64,000 bases of DNA from NCBI RefSeq assembly GCF_001611795.1, contig NZ_CP015098.1, forward strand, positions 8,246,001 to 8,310,000, in the 5' to 3' direction. Both the position numbers and the translations under genes were made by a program. Origin of the DNA: Streptomyces qaidamensis (GTDB taxonomy: Bacteria; Actinomycetota; Actinomycetes; Streptomycetales; Streptomycetaceae). A model generated the notes under the pieces. It saw only the letters and a program-made list of their open reading frames with translations, made no database searches and had not been told where the DNA came from. Positions within the stretch are counted from its first letter, which is position 1; each line of letters starts with the position of its first letter. Of this stretch, positions 8,019 to 16,810 are shown one piece after another.

Positions 8019-9455
8019 ATGCCGTTCCTCGACACCAGGACCTGGCAGCCCCGCCGCCTCGCGGGGCCCGGGTACACCATCACCGAGCCCGCCACCGGCC
8101 AGGCCCTCGGCACCCTCGCCCTGGCCACCCCGGAGGACGTCGGGGCCGCCGCCGAGCGGGCCGCCACCGCACAGCGGGAGTGGGCACGCACCCCGCACTT
8201 CGCCCGTGCCGCCGTGCTCCGCAAGGCGGGTGACCTGTTCGCCGCGCACGCCGAAGAACTGCGGGAATGGCTCGTCCGCGAATCGGGTTCCGTCCCCGGC
8301 AAGGCCGACTTCGAACTGCACGTGGCCGCCCAGGAGTGCTACGAGGCCGCCGCACTCGCCTCCCGCCCGGCCGGTCAGGTCCTGCCCAGCGAGGCACCCC
8401 GCCTGTCGTACACGCGCCGCGTCCCGGCCGGTGTGGTGGGCGTGATCTCGCCGTTCAACGCCCCGCTGATCCTGTCCATCCGCTCCGTGGCGCCGGCCCT
8501 GGCGTTGGGCAACGCGGTCCTGCTGAAGCCGGACCCGCGCACGGCCGTCTGCGGAGGGCTGTCCCTCGCCGCGGTCTTCGCCGCCGCCGGCCTTCCGGAG
8601 GAACTGCTGCACGTGCTCCCTGGCGGCCCGGACGCCGGGCAGGCCCTGGTCGCCGATCCGCGCGTGCCGGTCATCTCCTTCACCGGCTCCACCGCCGCCG
8701 GACGGGCCGTGGGCGAGGCGGCCGGACGCCACCTCAAGCGGGCCCACCTGGAACTGGGCGGCAACTCCGCCATGATCGTGCTGGAGGACGCCGACCTCGA
8801 CGCGGTGATCTCCACGGCCGCCTGGGGCTCGTTCTTCCACCAGGGCCAGATCTGCATGACCACCGGACGCCACCTGGTGCACGCGTCCCTGTACGACGAG
8901 TACGTCGAGCGGCTGGCCGCCAAGGCCGACTCACTCGCCGTCGGCGACCCCTACCGGGACCAGGTCCACCTGGGCCCCATCATCGACTCGGCCCAGCTCA
9001 CCAAGATCAGTGGTCTGGTCGACGCCAGCACGAGCGCGGGCGCCAAGCTCGCCGCCGGCGGCACTCACGACAGGCTCTTCTACCGGCCGACGGTCCTCGC
9101 CCACGTCGATGACCGCACCCCCGCGTACGCGGAAGAGGTCTTCGGCCCCGTCGCGCCCGTCCGCTCCTTCACCACCGCCGACGAGGCGGCGGCCCTGGCC
9201 GCGCAGAGCCCGTACGGCCTCTCCCTGGGCATCGTCACCAGGGACCCGGCCCGCGGCCTGGACCTCGCCGAGCGCATCCCGACCGGCATCGTCCACATCA
9301 ACGACCAGACCGTGAACGACGAGGCCGTGGCGCCCTTCGGCGGAGTCGCCGCCTCCGGCACCGGCGCCCGCTTCGGCGGTGAGGCCAACCTGGAGGCCTT
9401 CACCGAACTGCGCTGGACGACGGTACGCGGAGACGTGGCTCCGTACCCCTTCTAG
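8019..9455 (+). CDS. NAD(P)-dependent aldehyde dehydrogenase, benzaldehyde-dehydrogenase-like
   Basis: 478 aa from the ATG at 8019, preceded by CGGAGAG; the longer frame upstream lacks family similarity. The family landmarks are present: SPFNAPL (cofactor), SFTGSTAAGRAVGEA, the catalytic Glu in LELGGNSAMIV, and the catalytic Cys in FFHQGQICMTTGR. The last motif (GQICM) is typical of the benzaldehyde/vanillin dehydrogenase group, oxidising aromatic aldehydes to acids in the cytoplasm. This could feed the aromatic operon near the right edge, but that is inference. Confidence 0.9.
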   Translation: MPFLDTRTWQPRRLAGPGYTITEPATGQALGTLALATPEDVGAAAERAATAQREWARTPHFARAAVLRKAGDLFAAHAEELREWLVRESGSVPGKADFELHVAAQECYEAAALASRPAGQVLPSEAPRLSYTRRVPAGVVGVISPFNAPLILSIRSVAPALALGNAVLLKPDPRTAVCGGLSLAAVFAAAGLPEELLHVLPGGPDAGQALVADPRVPVISFTGSTAAGRAVGEAAGRHLKRAHLELGGNSAMIVLEDADLDAVISTAAWGSFFHQGQICMTTGRHLVHASLYDEYVERLAAKADSLAVGDPYRDQVHLGPIIDSAQLTKISGLVDASTSAGAKLAAGGTHDRLFYRPTVLAHVDDRTPAYAEEVFGPVAPVRSFTTADEAAALAAQSPYGLSLGIVTRDPARGLDLAERIPTGIVHINDQTVNDEAVAPFGGVAASGTGARFGGEANLEAFTELRWTTVRGDVAPYPF

Positions 9456-9468
9456 AAGGCGTCCCCTT

Positions 9469-9517
9469 CCCGGGGCCGTCCGCTCCCGGGGCCGTCCGCT
9501 CCGGCGGGGCGTCCGCT
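9469..9517. repeat. Short tandem repeat between convergent genes
   Basis: Two exact 16-bp copies of CCCGGGGCCGTCCGCT are followed by a third, imperfect 17-bp copy, between the stop codons of the aldehyde dehydrogenase and thioredoxin genes. It may act in termination. Confidence 0.7.
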
Positions 9518-9902
9518 AGCCCGCCTGCTGGCCTTCCTGGGCCTGCTGCTCGGCGATCGACTTGCGCACCTCGTCCATGTCGAGGTTGCGGGCCTGCCCG
9601 ATGACGTCCGTCAGGGCGGCCTCGGGCAGGGCGCCCGGCTGTGCGAACACGGCGACCTGGTCCCGGACGATCATCAGCGTGGGGATGGACTGGATACCGA
9701 AGGCCGCGGCCAGCTCGGGCTGCGCCTCGGTGTCCACCTTCCCGAACACCAGGTCCGGGTTCTCCCCTGCCGCCTTCTCGTACACCGGGGCGAACTGCTT
9801 GCACGGCCCGCACCAGTCGGCCCAGAAATCGATCAGGACGAACTCGTTGTCCGTGACCGTCTGGTCGAAGTTCTCCTTGGTGAGCTCCACGGTGCTGCTC
9901 AT
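9516..9902 (-). CDS. Thioredoxin
   Basis: 128 aa from the ATG at 9902, which has the ribosome-binding site GGAAGAGGG. The active site WCGPC and the cis-Pro motif IPTLMI are intact. A C-terminal tail of about 15 residues, rich in Gln and Glu (AEQQAQEGQQAG), extends beyond the usual 105-110 aa fold. It is a cytoplasmic disulfide reductase that would be kept reduced by thioredoxin reductase. It is divergent from the flavin oxidoreductase gene. Confidence 0.93.
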   Translation of the reverse strand: MSSTVELTKENFDQTVTDNEFVLIDFWADWCGPCKQFAPVYEKAAGENPDLVFGKVDTEAQPELAAAFGIQSIPTLMIVRDQVAVFAQPGALPEAALTDVIGQARNLDMDEVRKSIAEQQAQEGQQAG

Positions 9903-10021
9903 GGCGTAAATCCCTCTTCCTGGTGTGGGGTCAAGCCGTCGGCACAACACGGCCGACCGGACACGTATTCCGCGCCCCTACCCATGTGGCCAGGGCGCAC
10001 ACCACCCACCAGACTGACCCC

Positions 10022-11452
10022 ATGACGGAAACGGAAACCAACGCGTACGACGTCGTGGTGCTCGGGGCCGGGCCCGTGGGGGAGAACGTCGCCGACCGCA
10101 CCCGCGCCGCCGGACTGACCACCGCGGTCGTGGAGAGCGAACTCGTCGGCGGCGAGTGCTCCTACTGGGCGTGCATGCCCAGCAAGGCCCTGCTGCGGCC
10201 GGTCATCGCCCGCGCGGACGCCCGCCGCGTGCCCGGCCTGCGCCAGGCGGTGCAGGGCCCCCTCGACGCGTCCGCGGTCCTCGCCCACCGGGACTACTAC
10301 ACCTCGAACTGGAAGGACGACGGCCAGGTCGCCTGGCTCGACTCCATCGGTGCCGACCTCCACCGCGGCCACGGCCGCCTCACCGGCCCGCGCACGGTCA
10401 CGGTCACCGGCCCCGACGGCGGCGAGCGCGTCCTGACCGCCCGGCACGCCGTCGCCGTCTGCACCGGCAGCCGTGCCGCCCTGCCCGGCCTCGCCGGGCT
10501 CGACGCCGTCAAGCCGTGGACCAGCCGGGAGGCCACCAGCTCCCCGACCGTGCCCGGCCGGCTGATCGTGATCGGCGGCGGTGTGGTCGCCACCGAGATG
10601 GCCACCGTCTGGCAGGCCCTCGGCTCGCGGGTCACCCTGCTGGTCCGCGGCAAGGGCCTGCTCCCCAGGATGGAGCCCTTCGCCGGAGAACTGATCGCCG
10701 AAGCGCTCACGGAGGCCGGAGCGGACGTCCGTACGGGCACCTCGGTGGAGTCGGTGACCCGGGAGAACGGGACCGTCGTGGCCGTCACCGGCACGGGCGA
10801 GCGCATCGAGGCCGACGAGATCCTCTTCGCCACCGGCCGTGCCCCGCGCACCGACGACATCGGCCTGGAGTCGATCGGCCTCGACCCCGGCTCCTGGCTC
10901 CCGGTGGACGACAGCCTCCGCGTGACCGGCCACGACTGGCTGTACGCGGTCGGCGACGTGAACCACCGCGCCCTCCTCACCCACCAGGGCAAGTACCAGG
11001 CCCGCATCGCGGGCGCCGCCATCGCCGCGCGGGCCACCGGGGAGACCCTCCTGGCGGACCCCTGGGGCGCCCACGCCGCGACCGCCGACCACACGGCCGT
11101 CCCGCAGGTCGTCTTCACCGACCCGGAGGCGGCGGCCGTGGGCCTGTCCCTGGCCGAGGCGGAAGAGGCGGGGCACTGGGTGAAGGCCGTCGACGTGGAC
11201 CTGTCCACGGTCTCCGGGGCGGGCCTGTACGCCGACGGCTACCAGGGCCGCGCCCGCATGGTCGTCGACATCGAGGACGAGATCCTGCGGGGCGTCACCT
11301 TCGTCGGCCCCGGCGTCGGCGAACTCATCCACTCCGCGACCGTCGCGGTCGCCGGCCAGGTCCCGATCAGCCGCCTGTGGCACGCGGTCCCGTCGTACCC
11401 GACGATCAGCGAGGTGTGGCTGCGGCTGCTGGAGGCGTACCGGGACGCGTGA
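10022..11452 (+). CDS. FAD-dependent pyridine nucleotide-disulfide oxidoreductase family protein
   Basis: 476 aa. The N-terminal FAD motif VVVLGAGPVGENVA, a second NAD(P) motif VIGGGVVATEMATVW, and the dimer interface domain are all present. The redox-active site reads GGECSYWACMPSK: two Cys four residues apart, as in lipoamide dehydrogenase and mercuric reductase, but in an unusual sequence. The C-terminal His-Glu pair of the family appears as HAVPSYPTISE. The substrate is unknown. It is divergent from thioredoxin, which suggests a thiol-redox role. Confidence 0.87.
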   Translation: MTETETNAYDVVVLGAGPVGENVADRTRAAGLTTAVVESELVGGECSYWACMPSKALLRPVIARADARRVPGLRQAVQGPLDASAVLAHRDYYTSNWKDDGQVAWLDSIGADLHRGHGRLTGPRTVTVTGPDGGERVLTARHAVAVCTGSRAALPGLAGLDAVKPWTSREATSSPTVPGRLIVIGGGVVATEMATVWQALGSRVTLLVRGKGLLPRMEPFAGELIAEALTEAGADVRTGTSVESVTRENGTVVAVTGTGERIEADEILFATGRAPRTDDIGLESIGLDPGSWLPVDDSLRVTGHDWLYAVGDVNHRALLTHQGKYQARIAGAAIAARATGETLLADPWGAHAATADHTAVPQVVFTDPEAAAVGLSLAEAEEAGHWVKAVDVDLSTVSGAGLYADGYQGRARMVVDIEDEILRGVTFVGPGVGELIHSATVAVAGQVPISRLWHAVPSYPTISEVWLRLLEAYRDA

Positions 11453-11497
11453 CCCGCGGTCCGTCCGGGCCGGGGTGAGACGGGGGCGACGGTTGCG

Positions 11498-12100
11498 CTA
11501 CGCGTGCGCGGGCACCACCAGCTCCCGGTAGTCGTCGTCCCACAGGCCCTCCTCCGCCTCCGGCAGGAGCAGCACCCGGTCCGGCCGCAGCGCGTCGACG
11601 GCGCCCGCGTCGTGCGTGACCATCACGATCGCGCCCGGGCAGGTGCCCACCGCGGCCAGGACCTCGGCCCGGGAGGACGGGGCCAGGGTGTTGGTGGGCT
11701 CGCCGGGGAGCAGGACGTTCGCGCCCGAGTGGACCAGGCTCGCCGGTGCGGCCGGGTCTTCTCACCGCCGGACAGGACGCCGGCGCGCTTGCCGGTGTCG
11801 TCGCCGGTGACCAGGAACGCGCCCAGGACCTGGCGGACCTCACCGTCGATGAGGTGCGGGGCGGCCCCCGGCCAGGTGCTCGCAACCCGTCGACCCGGGT
11901 CCAGGGTGTCGTGTTCCTGCGCGAAGCAGCCCAGGCGCAGACCGTGTCCGTGGACCATCCGGCCGCTGTCGGGCGTGTCCTGCCCGGCGAGGAGGCGCAG
12001 CCAAAGTGGTCTTCCCGGCGCCGTTGCGGCCGACCAGGCCGATGCGGTCACGGTAGCGAGGCGCCACGACGGACGCCTCCGTATGCGGCCGGACGGATCT
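11498..12100 (-). pseudogene. ABC-F ATPase remnant (frameshifted, N-terminus missing)
   Basis: Read on the - strand from about 12100, the sequence encodes the second ATPase half of an ABC-F protein in three successive frames. First comes RDRIGLVGRNGAGKTTL (Walker A), then LLAGQDTPDSGRM through LSGGEKTR (signature), then a piece ending VMVTHDAGAVDALRPDRV and a stop at 11498. The Walker B region reads LLPGEPTNTLAP instead of the family LLLDEPTN-LD, so the catalytic Asp is also lost. The first ABC half is absent, and a deformylase gene sits where it should be. Two frameshifts plus point decay mark a dead gene, although sequencing error could account for one of the shifts. Confidence 0.8.
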
Positions 12101-12105
12101 GCTCG

Positions 12106-12750
12106 CTACGGCAGCTCGAAACCCAGCGCCCGCGCCGCCTCCTCCGGCGTGGGCTGGGCCCAGCGCTCCGCCATCGCCTGGTTGGACGACAGCGAACGCG
12201 ACGCGGCGCGGTCCAGGTACAGGACACCGTCGAGGTGGTCCGTCTCGTGCTGCACGATCCGGGCCGGCCAGCCCGAGAACACCTCGTCCAGGGCCCGCCC
12301 GTGCTCGTCCTGTCCGGTCAGCCGCACCTCGGCGGGCCGCGCCACCACCGCCTGCCAGCCCGGCACGCTCAGGCAGCCCTCGAAGAAGGCGGCCCGGGCG
12401 TCACCGACAGGCTCGTAGCAGGGATTGACCAGGACGCGGAACGGCTGCGGCACCCGCCCGCGCACGCGGCGCACCTCCTCCGGCACCGGCGCCGGATCCT
12501 CGATCACGGCGATCCGGAGCTCCACGCCCACCTGCGGCGCCGCCAGACCGACTCCGGGCGCCGCACGCATGGTGATCCGCAGGGCCTCGACGAACCGGGC
12601 CAGCAGGGCGGGCTCCAGCTGACCGTCGAACGGCTCGGCGCCGCGCCGCAGCACCGGGTCACCGGCCGCGACGATGGTCAACGGCAGCCCCGCGTCGAGG
12701 AGTTGCCCGACCCGCTCGGCCAGGGGTGCGCGATCGTCCGGAGTTCCCAT
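12106..12750 (-). CDS. def: Peptide deformylase
   Basis: 214 aa from the ATG at 12750; the longer frame crosses the divergent promoter. All three metal and catalytic motifs are intact: GVGLAAPQVG, EGCLSVPGW and HETDHLDG. It removes the formyl group from nascent protein N-termini. Streptomyces often carry several paralogues; a regulatory or secondary copy is possible, as no fmt neighbour is seen. It is divergent from the PepSY protein. Confidence 0.93.
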   Translation of the reverse strand: MGTPDDRAPLAERVGQLLDAGLPLTIVAAGDPVLRRGAEPFDGQLEPALLARFVEALRITMRAAPGVGLAAPQVGVELRIAVIEDPAPVPEEVRRVRGRVPQPFRVLVNPCYEPVGDARAAFFEGCLSVPGWQAVVARPAEVRLTGQDEHGRALDEVFSGWPARIVQHETDHLDGVLYLDRAASRSLSSNQAMAERWAQPTPEEAARALGFELP

Positions 12751-12904
12751 CGCTTCAGGATGGCACGGCACCCCCCACCCCCGCGTGATGCACGTCACAC
12801 GGCTTCCCCGGGAACTGAACGCCCCTCCGCCCCGACTACTGCACCGCAACGGCCACCGCTGACACCGCAACGGCCCAGAAGACATCACCCGGAGAAGCCC
12901 GCCG

Positions 12905-14308
12905 ATGACCACCGCTCCCTCGACCACCACGGACGAGGCCCCCCAACCAGCCGCCCCGGCCCCGTCGAAGAGCACCTGGGCACCCCTGCGCCCGCTGATC
13001 CTCCGCCTGCACTTCTACGCCGGGGTGCTGGTGGCGCCGTTCCTCCTCGTCGCCGCCGTCACCGGCCTTCTGTACGCCGGTTCCTTCCAGGCCGAGAAGC
13101 TCGTGTACGCCCACGAGATGACCGTCCCCGTCGGAGAGCGGAAGCTGCCGGTCAGCGAGCAGGTGGCCGCGGCCCGCAAGGCCCACCCCGAGGGCGCGAT
13201 CTCGGCCGTACGCCCCTCGCCGGAGGCCGACGCGACGACCAGGGTGATGCTGTCCGGCGTCCCGGGCGTCGGCGAGGGCCACACGCTGGCCGTGTTCGTC
13301 GACCCGTACACCGCGACGGTGCGCGGCTCCCTCGAACAGTACGGCTCGACCGGCGCCCTGCCGTTGCGCACCTGGATCGACGAGTTCCACCGGGACCTGC
13401 ACCTGGGGGAGACGGGGCGGCTGTACAGCGAGCTGGCGGCCAGCTGGCTGGGCGTCATCTCGGCGGGCGGACTGGTGCTCTGGTTCTCCCGGCGCCGTGC
13501 CCTGCGCAAGGTGCGGGGCACCAAGGGGCGGCGCCGCACGCTCGGACTGCACGGCAGCGTCGGCGTGTGGGCGGCGGCCGGATTCTTCTTCCTCTCGGCG
13601 ACCGGTCTGACCTGGTCGGCGTACGCCGGGGCCCACATCGATGAGCTGCGGACCTCACTGGGCCAGGCCACCCCGTCGGTGTCGGCCGCGGCCGGCGGAG
13701 AGCACGACGGCCACGACTCCGCCGCCGGGCAGGCGGGCGACGCCGCGCACGGCGTGGGCCTGGACGAGGTCCTGGCGGCGGCCCGGGCCGAGGGGCTCGG
13801 CGACCCGGTGGAGATCGTGCCGCCCGCCGACGCGAACTCGGCGTACGTCGTCAAACAGGTGCAGCGCAGCTGGCCGTCCAAGCAGGACACCGTCGCCATC
13901 GACCCGGCCGGCGGGCAGGTCGTCGACGTGCTGCGCTTCGCCGACTACCCGGTGCTCGCGAAGCTCACCCGCTGGGGCATCGACCTGCACACCGGCATCC
14001 TCTTCGGCCTGCCCAACCAGATCGCCCTGATGCTGCTCGCGCTGTCCCTGATCCTGCTGATCGTCTGGGGCTACCGCATGTGGTGGCAGCGCGGCCGCGG
14101 CAGCGCCTTCGGCCGCCCCGTCCCGCGCGGCGCCTGGCAGCAGGTCCCGCCGCAGATCCTGGTACCGCTGCTCGCGGGCACCGCAGTCCTCGGGTACTTC
14201 CTGCCCCTGTTCGGCATCCCGCTGGCCGCGTTCCTCGCCGTCGACATCCTGCTGGGGGAGATCGCCTACCGGCGGGGGCAGCGGTCGTACGGCACGCCGG
14301 CCGGGTAG
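12905..14308 (+). CDS. PepSY-associated membrane protein
   Basis: 467 aa. A cytoplasmic N-terminus is followed by a first transmembrane helix near residues 35-60, a large extracytoplasmic region with PepSY-like sequence, and further helices around residues 175-200, 220-240, 370-395 and 415-445. The motif FHRDLHLGE after the first external part and RMWWQRGR near the end are typical of the PepSY-associated TM family, often linked to iron uptake or ferric reduction. A His-rich stretch (EHDGHDS) follows the third helix. The role is not certain. Confidence 0.85.
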   Translation: MTTAPSTTTDEAPQPAAPAPSKSTWAPLRPLILRLHFYAGVLVAPFLLVAAVTGLLYAGSFQAEKLVYAHEMTVPVGERKLPVSEQVAAARKAHPEGAISAVRPSPEADATTRVMLSGVPGVGEGHTLAVFVDPYTATVRGSLEQYGSTGALPLRTWIDEFHRDLHLGETGRLYSELAASWLGVISAGGLVLWFSRRRALRKVRGTKGRRRTLGLHGSVGVWAAAGFFFLSATGLTWSAYAGAHIDELRTSLGQATPSVSAAAGGEHDGHDSAAGQAGDAAHGVGLDEVLAAARAEGLGDPVEIVPPADANSAYVVKQVQRSWPSKQDTVAIDPAGGQVVDVLRFADYPVLAKLTRWGIDLHTGILFGLPNQIALMLLALSLILLIVWGYRMWWQRGRGSAFGRPVPRGAWQQVPPQILVPLLAGTAVLGYFLPLFGIPLAAFLAVDILLGEIAYRRGQRSYGTPAG

Positions 14309-14325
14309 CGGCCCCCCGGCACACA

Positions 14326-14355
14326 GGTGCCCGGCTCCTCACGGAGCCGGGCACC
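14326..14355. terminator. Strong bidirectional hairpin
   Basis: A perfect 13-bp stem (GGTGCCCGGCTCC with GGAGCCGGGCACC) and the loop TCAC lie between the convergent PepSY and TPR genes. Confidence 0.85.
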
Positions 14356-14372
14356 TCCGGGTACGGCCCGGG

Positions 14373-14732
14373 TCAGCGCTCCCCGAAGTCACCCGCGAGT
14401 GCCGAGGCGATCCGCAGGTGCGACTCCGCCTCCTCGTGCCGGTTCTGCCGCTGGAGGGTGCGGCCGAGCATCAGCCGGGCGTAGTGCTCCACGGGGTCCC
14501 GCTCGATGATCGTCCGCAACTCGCCCTCGGCGCGGTGCAGTTGGGCGGAGTGGTAGTAGGAGCGCGCCAGGAGCAGGCGGGGCCCGGTCTGCTCGGGCAC
14601 CTGCTCGACCAGCCCGACCAGGACGCGCGCGGCGGCGGCGTAGTCCTTGGCGTCGAAGAAGAGCTGCGCGCGCTCCCAGCGCTCGGCCGGGGTTCCGTGA
14701 GCGTAGTACGTGGTGTCCTGCGTGTTGTTCAC
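14373..14732 (-). CDS. Small tetratricopeptide-repeat protein
   Basis: 119 aa starting with GTG at 14732, preceded by AAGGAGG. Helical repeats follow the TPR pattern: WERAQLFFDAKDYAAAARVL, then LLLARSYYHSAQLHRAEGEL, then ARLMLGRTLQRQNRHEEAES. It is cytoplasmic and probably a scaffold; its partners are unknown. Confidence 0.85.
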   Translation of the reverse strand: MNNTQDTTYYAHGTPAERWERAQLFFDAKDYAAAARVLVGLVEQVPEQTGPRLLLARSYYHSAQLHRAEGELRTIIERDPVEHYARLMLGRTLQRQNRHEEAESHLRIASALAGDFGER

Positions 14733-14806
14733 TCGGGGCCTCCTTCGAGGCCGACAACCGAGCCCGCCCGTCCCGTATTCCGCCGGCAGGTGTCAGGGGA
14801 GAGCCC

Positions 14807-15253
14807 CTAGCGGGTCAGGGTGGCCAGTTCGGTGCCGGCCCGCTCGGTGATCAGGGCGAGTACGCGGCCCGTGACGGCCAGGTCCTCCGCCGGGATACCG
14901 GCGTAGATCCGCGCGGTGATGGGTGCCGTCTCGCCGGAGGTCCTGGCGTACAGCTCGCGCCCGGCGTCCGTGATCCGTACGTCCGCCTCCCCGTCCGGGG
15001 CCAGCAACCGCGCGGCGATCAGCTCGTCGAGCACGCCGTGCACCTCCCTGGCGTCGGTCTTCAGCGCTTCGGTGACACCGTCGACGAGCTGCTCGCGCCC
15101 GGCCGGGCCGTCGGCGATCGCGGCGAGGCGGAGGGTGACGGACTGCTCGAAGGTCATGCCGTGCCGGTCCAGCACATGCTGAAGGAGGGCGCGGCCGGCG
15201 TAGTGGGCCAAGGCGATGACACGGGGATCGACGAGGGGTGTGGTGGTGGTCAT
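14807..15253 (-). CDS. MarR-like winged-helix protein
   Basis: 148 aa. It starts by overlapping the stop of the upstream MarR gene (ATGA at 15250-15253), so the pair is translationally coupled. The layout is MarR-like: a first helix with LALAHYAGRALLQHV, a wing region with LAPDGEADVRITDAGRELYA, and a C-terminal dimer helix. It is less conserved than the upstream MarR, so it could be a heteromeric partner or a sensor without strong DNA binding. Confidence 0.75.
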   Translation of the reverse strand: MTTTTPLVDPRVIALAHYAGRALLQHVLDRHGMTFEQSVTLRLAAIADGPAGREQLVDGVTEALKTDAREVHGVLDELIAARLLAPDGEADVRITDAGRELYARTSGETAPITARIYAGIPAEDLAVTGRVLALITERAGTELATLTR

Positions 15254-15732
15254 GACTGCTCCGTCTCGGTCTCGCTGAAGGGTTCAAGAGGTGTGTCGAG
15301 CAGGGCCGTCAGTTCGCGCGTGAACGCCCGTGTGCGCGCGCTGTCGAGGCCGCCGAGCGGGCCGAGGAGCTGCTGGAGCAGCCCGTGGACGATCTCGATC
15401 GCCCGCCGTGTGACCTCGCGGCCCTGCTCGGTGAGGGCGAGCTGCACAGCGCGCGGGTCGCGAGGGTCCCGGGTGCGCTCCAGGAGCCCGGCGCCCTCCA
15501 GGGCGCGGGCCAGCTTCGACACGTAGAGCGGCTCCAGCCCGGTGTGGTCGGCGAGGCGGCGCTGGCTGGGCCGTTCGCCGGAGCGCTGCATGCCGTGCAG
15601 TGAGGCGACCAGCGAGTACTGCGCGTGGGTGAGGCCCAGCGGGGCCACCGCACGGTCGACCGCGACCCGCCACTTCATCGACAGTCGCCACACCAGGAAG
15701 CCGGGCGTCGCGCCTTCGGTACCGTTGCTCAT
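15250..15732 (-). CDS. MarR-family transcriptional regulator
   Basis: 160 aa from the ATG at 15732. The winged helix reads LTHAQYSLVASLHGM, then RRLADHTGLEPLYVSKLARALEGAG, then the wing RTRDPRDPRAVQLALTEQG. It is the first gene of a two-gene operon with the MarR-like protein and is probably autoregulated through the direct repeats just upstream. Confidence 0.9.
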   Translation of the reverse strand: MSNGTEGATPGFLVWRLSMKWRVAVDRAVAPLGLTHAQYSLVASLHGMQRSGERPSQRRLADHTGLEPLYVSKLARALEGAGLLERTRDPRDPRAVQLALTEQGREVTRRAIEIVHGLLQQLLGPLGGLDSARTRAFTRELTALLDTPLEPFSETETEQS

Positions 15733-15747
15733 GGCGAATACAGTACT

Positions 15748-15772
15748 TGGCTACTATGTACATGGCTACTAT
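15748..15772. promoter_or_regulatory. Direct repeats in the MarR promoter
   Basis: The 10-mer TGGCTACTAT occurs twice, 15 bases start to start (15748-15757 and 15763-15772), in an AT-rich patch 16-40 bases before the MarR start. It is a candidate operator. Confidence 0.55.
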
Positions 15773-15844
15773 TTTTCCGGGCCCCGCGGCGCGGCCCGAA
15801 CGTGACGCTGACGCAGGCCCTCGCGCCGGACTAGGTTGTGCGCC

Positions 15845-16810
15845 ATGAGCAATCTTGAGCGCGAAGCGGCCCCCTCCCTGTGCGGTGGCCGTGGCTTCGT
15901 GGTGGCGGAGCCGGTGCGTGAACTCCTCAGCCCTCGCCGGGTGAAGCTGGGCGAGTCCAGTGAGGTCCGCCGGCTGCTGCCCAACCTCGGCCGCCGGATG
16001 ATCGGAGCCTGGTGTTTCGTCGACCACTACGGTCCCGACGACATCGCCGACGAGCCCGGTATGCAGGTGCCGCCGCACCCCCACATGGGTCTGCAGACTG
16101 TGAGCTGGCTGCACGAGGGAGAGGTGCTGCACCGCGACTCCACCGGCAGCCTTCAGACGATCCGCCCGCGCGAACTCGGCCTGATGACCTCCGGCCGGGC
16201 CATCAGTCACTCGGAGGAGAGCCCGCGCTCGCACGCCCGTTTCCTGCACGGCGCGCAGCTCTGGGTCGCGCTCCCCGACAGCCACCGCCACACCGAGCCA
16301 CGCTTCGAGCACCACGCCGGTCTGCCGGTCGTCACCGCACCCGGCCTCACGGCCACGCTGATCCTCGGCGACCTCGACGGCGCGACCTCACCCGGCACGG
16401 CGTACACCCCGATCGTCGGCGCCGACCTGGCCCTGACCCAGGGCGCGGACGTACGTCTCCCCCTGGAGCCGGACTTCGAGTACGCCGTCCTGTCCATGTC
16501 CGGCGAGGCCCATGTCGACGGCGTCCCCGTCCTCCCCGGTTCCATGCTCTACCTCGGCTGCGGCCGCGGCGAACTGCCCCTGCGGGCGGAGTCGGACGCG
16601 AACCTGATGCTCCTGGGCGGCGAGCCGTTCGAGGAGGAACTGATCATGTTCTGGAACTGGATCGGGCGGACGCAGGAGGAGATCGAACAAGCGCGGCGGG
16701 ACTGGATGGAAGGGTCGCGGTTCGGCGAGGTGAAGGGGTACGACGGGGCTCCACTGCCCGCACCGGAGCTGCCGCCGGTGCCGTTGAAACCGCGGGGAAG
16801 AGTGCGCTGA
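15845..16810 (+). CDS. Pirin-family protein
   Basis: 321 aa from the ATG at 15845. The N-terminal cupin has the metal motif HPHMGLQTVSWL (two His), followed by the conserved RPRELGLMTSGRAISHSEES. The C-terminal cupin covers about residues 180-290. Pirins bind Fe and some are quercetin dioxygenases; the cytoplasmic role here is unknown. It is divergent from the MarR pair and could be its target. Confidence 0.9.
   Translation: MSNLEREAAPSLCGGRGFVVAEPVRELLSPRRVKLGESSEVRRLLPNLGRRMIGAWCFVDHYGPDDIADEPGMQVPPHPHMGLQTVSWLHEGEVLHRDSTGSLQTIRPRELGLMTSGRAISHSEESPRSHARFLHGAQLWVALPDSHRHTEPRFEHHAGLPVVTAPGLTATLILGDLDGATSPGTAYTPIVGADLALTQGADVRLPLEPDFEYAVLSMSGEAHVDGVPVLPGSMLYLGCGRGELPLRAESDANLMLLGGEPFEEELIMFWNWIGRTQEEIEQARRDWMEGSRFGEVKGYDGAPLPAPELPPVPLKPRGRVR

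Noticed and set aside
6477..8882. 801-codon - strand frame
   Set aside because: It covers three well-supported + strand genes (TetR, LacI, aldehyde dehydrogenase) and has no family features.
9469..9517. Possible attachment site
   Set aside because: Only short GC-rich tandem repeats between convergent genes, with no integrase or tRNA nearby.
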